A stretch of DNA of 61,065 bases from Nitrospiria bacterium. Lineage in GTDB: Bacteria > Nitrospirota > Nitrospiria > JACQBZ01. The position numbers and the translations under genes were made by a program. Where the stretch lies: assembly GCA_035517655.1 (NCBI GenBank), contig DATIYJ010000030.1, positions 1 to 61,065 on the forward strand. The letters are read 5' to 3'. Every line of letters starts with the position of its first letter. Position 1 is the first letter of the stretch. The notes beneath the pieces are model-generated. The model did not search any database and was not told the DNA's origin. It saw only the letters and a program-made list of their open reading frames with translations. Shown piece by piece: positions 58,109 to 61,065 of the stretch.

Positions 58109-58324
58109 CTATCGCACCGGCTCTTTAAATTTCTGATCCGTCGGACCCGCGTGCTGGGTGTAGGATGGGGGCTTGCAGAGATTGGGTCGTTGATGGCGGG
58201 GAACCGCGATACGGTTGAAACCATCCGGCATGCCGATGGCTTCATCCGCGTGGATGGCTTTGAATCCGACCTCGCGGCGGGGGTGGACAAGCTCGCGTTG
58301 GGTTGAAAGGTCGGTGAAAAGCAT
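58109..58324 (-). pseudogene. hicA: Broken HicA toxin remnant
   Basis: 71 codons directly after hicB. The reading frame holds a HicA-like end (DGFNRIAVPRHQRP and PTDQKFKE), and the preceding REVGFKAIH resembles the first strand. The essential GSHxxxx motif is not in frame; a neighbouring frame reads SHRHAGW across the same bases, so at least two frameshifts are needed to restore it. HicA cleaves mRNA; this copy should be inactive. Confidence 0.6.
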
Positions 58325-58325
58325 T

Positions 58326-58547
58326 TTAGACCGCCACTTGGACCTCGGTCGTCATTTTATTCCGGGTTTCTCTCTTGATCATGTGGATGTACGTTCGAAT
58401 GGCCTCTTTGATGTTCTCCAGGGCTTCCGGTAATGAGTCGCCCTGACTGACGCATCCCGAAAGCGCCGGGCAGTTCACATGATAGCCGCGCGGGCTTTTG
58501 TAGATCACCACGGTGTACTTCACGATTTCCCCAGTGGGTTTGGACAT
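58326..58547 (-). CDS. hicB: HicB-family antitoxin
   Basis: 73 residues from MSKPTGEIVKYTVVIYKSPR. The HicB fold is clear: YHVNCPALSGCVSQGDSLPEALENIKEAI, a partial RNase H-like domain that blocks HicA. The ATG has AAAGGAG 7 bases upstream. A decayed hicA follows by 1 base. A short C-terminal extension (RTYIHMIKRETRNKM...) has no separate DNA-binding domain. With its toxin lost, its retention is unexplained. Confidence 0.85.
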   Translation of the reverse strand: MSKPTGEIVKYTVVIYKSPRGYHVNCPALSGCVSQGDSLPEALENIKEAIRTYIHMIKRETRNKMTTEVQVAV

Positions 58548-58669
58548 TGGCGACTCCTTTTCTGGTATTTTTGAATACCACCATTGTAACAAACCCCTCC
58601 CCTCTACGTCAAACCGAGCCCCCGGGGTCACGATGGATTCGGCGCGGGGGCAGTTGATCGCCGGTCGTT

Positions 58670-58888
58670 TCAGGGCTTCGGATGATTCTGGAAGAACTCC
58701 CAGATGACGTCGTCCGCGTTGATTTTGTTGGTCATCTTCCCCACCAAGCGCCCCCAGCCGTCCACATGGGCCGCAAGGGAGTGATCTCCGGGGCCCGGCG
58801 GCTTCGGCTGTGCGGGAGCGCTCATCAAACATCCAAGCAGCATCACGACAACCAGCCAGGCCGCGCCGCCGCGATTTCTCATCCTCAT
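58670..58888 (-). pseudogene. Polyhydroxybutyrate-depolymerase-like gene reduced by internal deletion
   Basis: 72 codons: signal peptide (GGAAWLVVVMLLGCLMSAPA), then QPKPPGPGDHSLAAHVDG as in the N-terminus of LpqC/PHB depolymerase-type hydrolases, then directly INADDVIWEFFQNHPKP, the usual C-terminus of the same family. The roughly 250-residue hydrolase core with the catalytic Ser and His is gone, but the frame is kept. The start overlaps the stop of the preceding membrane gene (ATGA). Confidence 0.6.
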
Positions 58889-59241
58889 TGTTTATCCGAA
58901 TCGAACCCCAGATGGAATTTGTGGAGGAAACGATGGACCACGGGTGCAAAAACGAGCCCGACGATAATAATAAAAGCCAACCCGCTAAACAGGGCGTAAC
59001 ACCCTGCGAACAATTTTCCGGAATCGGTTTGAAGCACCGTCAGGGGACCCATGCCGGACAGAATCATCGCGGCATTGGCGAACGCATCGGTCCATGGAAG
59101 ATTTTCAAAGGCGTGATAACCCACCATCCCAACACCCAAGGACACCGCGATCATCACCAATCCAAGACCGGCGCTCCGGCCTAAACGGGCGTAAAAGGCC
59201 CGCTTGGGCAATAACGGGGCTTTGCGATGTTCAAACATCAT
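58885..59241 (-). CDS. Small membrane protein, 118 aa (two-helix channel-like)
   Basis: Two hydrophobic helices (about 22-44 and 76-105) enclose a re-entrant-like segment WTDAFANAAMILSGMGPLTVLQTDSGK. The arrangement recalls two-helix potassium-channel-like proteins but the TVGYG filter is absent. The function is unknown. It is followed, with overlapping start, by the PHB depolymerase remnant. Confidence 0.75.
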   Translation of the reverse strand: MMFEHRKAPLLPKRAFYARLGRSAGLGLVMIAVSLGVGMVGYHAFENLPWTDAFANAAMILSGMGPLTVLQTDSGKLFAGCYALFSGLAFIIIVGLVFAPVVHRFLHKFHLGFDSDKQ

Positions 59242-59271
59242 TCCATTCTCACGGTGATCGCCCGACCAGCA

Positions 59272-60150
59272 TCATTGGCCTTCAAACCTAGGTGCGAGAC
59301 GCATCCTTTGTACGAGAGCCACGAGTCGTTGTCGCATTTCCTCCGCCTGAAGGCAAAAGCTTCCTCCGTGTCCGGCCAAGACCCACTCGAAGCGATGATC
59401 GGCCAGACGCGCAAGCGATTGGGCCTGTTCCTCCCAAGAATACCAGCAGGCGTCCCTGAATGCTTCCAGATCATTGCTCTCATGCTCCCACGCCAGGGAG
59501 TCGCCCGTAAACAGATAGCATTCCTCGAACAGAAATACAACACTCCCCCGGGTATGGCCGGGCACCGGAACGGCTTTAAGGCCGGGTCGGATCGGCGTCG
59601 GTCCCCTTCCTCGAAGAATTTCCGTCGCGAAAGGCGCCGCGCCGCGATCATGCTCGTGAATCCAAACCCGGGCGCCGAATTGTTCGGCATAGCGGGCCGC
59701 GTCGGCCACGTCGTCCCGGTGGGTCAGCAGAATATCCCGGATGCCGCCCGCGTCTTCAAACGACGCGACTAATTTACCGAGGTAGCGCGGGGAGTCGACG
59801 AGAAAATTCCCTTCAACGCGTCTCACGAAATAGGAGTGCGCGCCCCACGACTCCCGGGCGTTGTAGCCGCAACGAAAAACCCCCGGCGCCAACTCGTGGG
59901 GAAAGAGGCCGTCGGGAACGATCCGATGACTTTCGGTGCGCACCGATGCCGTTGGACATACCAACACCGCCCGCCACGCCGCGATCTCCTCTTCTTTAGT
60001 AGCGGGCTGTCGGGCAAACACCGACTGTCCATCCCGTTCGACGATGAGGCCGGGCGCGATCGTTTGAGACGCCGTGCAATTTATACACCGGCGATCGACA
60101 TACCAATCGCCGGGTGCATTGGCAGGATGGCGATCTGTGGCTCGAGACAT
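59272..60150 (-). CDS. MBL-fold hydrolase with N-terminal ferredoxin-like domain
   Basis: 292 residues. An N-terminal segment with DWYVDRRCINCTASQTIAP and a Cys at 65 (VLVCPTASVRT) looks like a one-cluster ferredoxin. The MBL part follows: LLTHRDDVADAARYAEQFG (about 140), WIHEHDR, VPGHTRGSVVFLFEECYLFTGDSLAW and VLAGHGGSF. The fold is glyoxalase II-like; such ferredoxin-MBL proteins have no firmly known substrate. A decayed paralogue is 2 kb away. A REP-like element lies directly upstream. Confidence 0.85.
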   Translation of the reverse strand: MSRATDRHPANAPGDWYVDRRCINCTASQTIAPGLIVERDGQSVFARQPATKEEEIAAWRAVLVCPTASVRTESHRIVPDGLFPHELAPGVFRCGYNARESWGAHSYFVRRVEGNFLVDSPRYLGKLVASFEDAGGIRDILLTHRDDVADAARYAEQFGARVWIHEHDRGAAPFATEILRGRGPTPIRPGLKAVPVPGHTRGSVVFLFEECYLFTGDSLAWEHESNDLEAFRDACWYSWEEQAQSLARLADHRFEWVLAGHGGSFCLQAEEMRQRLVALVQRMRLAPRFEGQ

Positions 60151-60164
60151 AGTAAATTTCCATA

Positions 60165-60220
60165 GCAGGGGCGGGGCCTTGCCTCGCCCATTTCAGGGCG
60201 ACCCGCCGGGTTGACCCTAC
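60165..60220. repeat. 56-base REP-like double hairpin upstream of the MBL gene
   Basis: Starts GCAGGGGC and ends GACCCTAC. It contains two GC-rich hairpins (GGGCGGGGC with GCCTCGCCC; GGGCGACCCG with CGGGTTGACCC) separated by ATTTCA. Length, ends and two-hairpin layout match the element in the RAYT gene at 27247-27302. It sits 14 bases before the MBL start. Confidence 0.75.
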
Positions 60221-60284
60221 AAAAACAACATCAAACAATCATCCCTGCCGCCGCGAGTTCGCGAGTGGATAATTCAGCGATCTC

Positions 60285-60893
60285 TCATTTCTTATGCTCA
60301 ACGACAAACGCGTCCTGATTCATAAGTTTAAAGTTCAGAGTGGGCTGACGTGTGGTGACGTCGTAAACACAGAACCATGGATCAAGGTGATATTTCCCAT
60401 CACCTTCGCCACCATGCCCCGAAATTGAGAGCAAGAATGTTCTCGAATTACTGGACCACTGGATCGCTTCAACGTATTGGTGATCATAACCAGGAGGCTT
60501 GGCTAACTGGTTTTCTTTAGCAAAGAGGTTCCACGCCTTGGGACCAATTTGAGCCCCCTTAGCCTCGGCGAAGCTGATGCCTTGACCCCGTTTAAAAAGA
60601 ACGACTTCTGATTCATCGCTTGTCATATGATCGTTGACAACAAGCCATTGCTCGTCGGGAGAGATTAAAACGTCTGCACCTCGCTCAAATTTATAAAGCA
60701 GTTCTCGATCGGATGGTTTATTTTTAGCGGCTAACCAGATTTCGTGTTCATGTTCGTCATTAACGTAATATTCTACCGCCATGTCATGACGCGGTGATTC
60801 CTTGCTCCGCTCCAGATGAAGAGATGCAGGCGGTTCCGCGGCAAGACCCGGGGCCGCGACGATTAATCCTATGAGACCTGCTATCAATTTCAT
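60285..60893 (-). CDS. Secreted protein of unknown function, 202 aa
   Basis: A signal peptide (MKLIAGLIGLIVAAPGLAA) leads to a beta-rich mature protein with VEYYVNDEHEHEIWLAAKNKPSD, VLISPDEQWLVVNDHMTSDESEVVLF and FLLSISGHGGEGDGKYHLDPWFCVYDV. No family recognised. The gene is visibly lower in GC than its surroundings and lies between two 17-base direct repeats (60247 and 60928), which together suggest recent acquisition. The start at 60893 has no good ribosome site. Confidence 0.72.
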   Translation of the reverse strand: MKLIAGLIGLIVAAPGLAAEPPASLHLERSKESPRHDMAVEYYVNDEHEHEIWLAAKNKPSDRELLYKFERGADVLISPDEQWLVVNDHMTSDESEVVLFKRGQGISFAEAKGAQIGPKAWNLFAKENQLAKPPGYDHQYVEAIQWSSNSRTFLLSISGHGGEGDGKYHLDPWFCVYDVTTRQPTLNFKLMNQDAFVVEHKK

Positions 60894-61065
60894 TTTTGTG
60901 TACAGATCGACCAAGCGTTCATCCCGCGCCGCCGCGAGTTCGCGGGAGGCTTCGGGGGTTTGTCTTTCTCCGTATACTCCTCTTCCCCTGCCGAGTCAAC
61001 CGATCGTCATCCCTCGGACGAATACGCCGGATCGAAATGCGCCCGGCCGGATTGGAGGGCGCGGA

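Noticed and set aside
58031-58110. Mn-responsive (yybP-ykoY) riboswitch before the TerC gene
   Set aside because: The upstream region lacks the recognisable conserved loops and is short; it overlaps the end of the hicA remnant.

Overview
The window is high-GC DNA (about 60 % by eye) from a Gram-negative-type bacterium. The evidence is lipoproteins with lipobox signals, a Tat-exported molybdoenzyme, the twitching motor PilT, a c-di-GMP enzyme and a PilZ protein. The gene repertoire and order would fit Nitrospirota or a nearby environmental lineage, but that placement is inference; there is no rRNA here to settle it. About 70 protein genes, two tRNAs and several repeat families can be supported.

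Layout. 1-8.2 kb: a cut-off WYL-type regulator, a periplasmic molybdopterin oxidoreductase with its cytochrome b partner, a secreted protein, two small ferredoxin-fold proteins (one DUF4242) and a 1253-residue SARP/AfsR-like regulator whose stop lies 2 bases before the DUF4242 start. 8.3-14.8 kb: hisS, then on the other strand pgpA-cinA-thpR-recA-pilT-recX, with a strong promoter before pgpA and a LexA-like box before recA. 15-18.2 kb: a polyamine operon speD-speE-speA behind a long leader, then a sirtuin. 19-21.4 kb and 25.8-28.8 kb: accessory patches with DUF2442/DUF4160, an orphan antitoxin, a nucleotidyltransferase pair, a REP-associated transposase (RAYT), truncated genes and palindromic repeats. 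21.4-35.4 kb: rimO, a propeller lipoprotein, trxB, polX, queG, a cysC-PHP operon, tRNA-Leu, an M48 protease and two small zinc-ribbon proteins. 35.4-49.8 kb: PilZ, ACT and GGDEF-EAL proteins, tRNA-Cys, a DUF2064 glycosyltransferase, cstA and a six-gene run (ABC ATPase, ABC permease, ComF, TrmO, spermidine-synthase-like membrane protein). 49.8-61 kb: thioesterase, a ferredoxin/FAD oxidoreductase, DUF3422, TSUP transporter, SnoaL-like proteins, TerC and a decayed stretch with a broken hicA, two genes reduced by internal deletion, and a lower-GC secreted gene between direct repeats.

The most unusual signals are repeats. (i) Two intergenic elements of about 185 bp have an 80/85-identical core, but their outer arms differ in sequence while each still pairs with itself. 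(ii) A short GC-rich palindrome lies in frame inside both the sirtuin and queG and also sits in an intergenic region. (iii) A RAYT gene carries a REP-like double hairpin inside its own reading frame, with relatives of the same 56-base design elsewhere. Other signals are three genes whose -10 box sits only 6-7 bases before the start codon (leaderless mRNAs) and a SnoaL-like gene whose only credible start is ATT.
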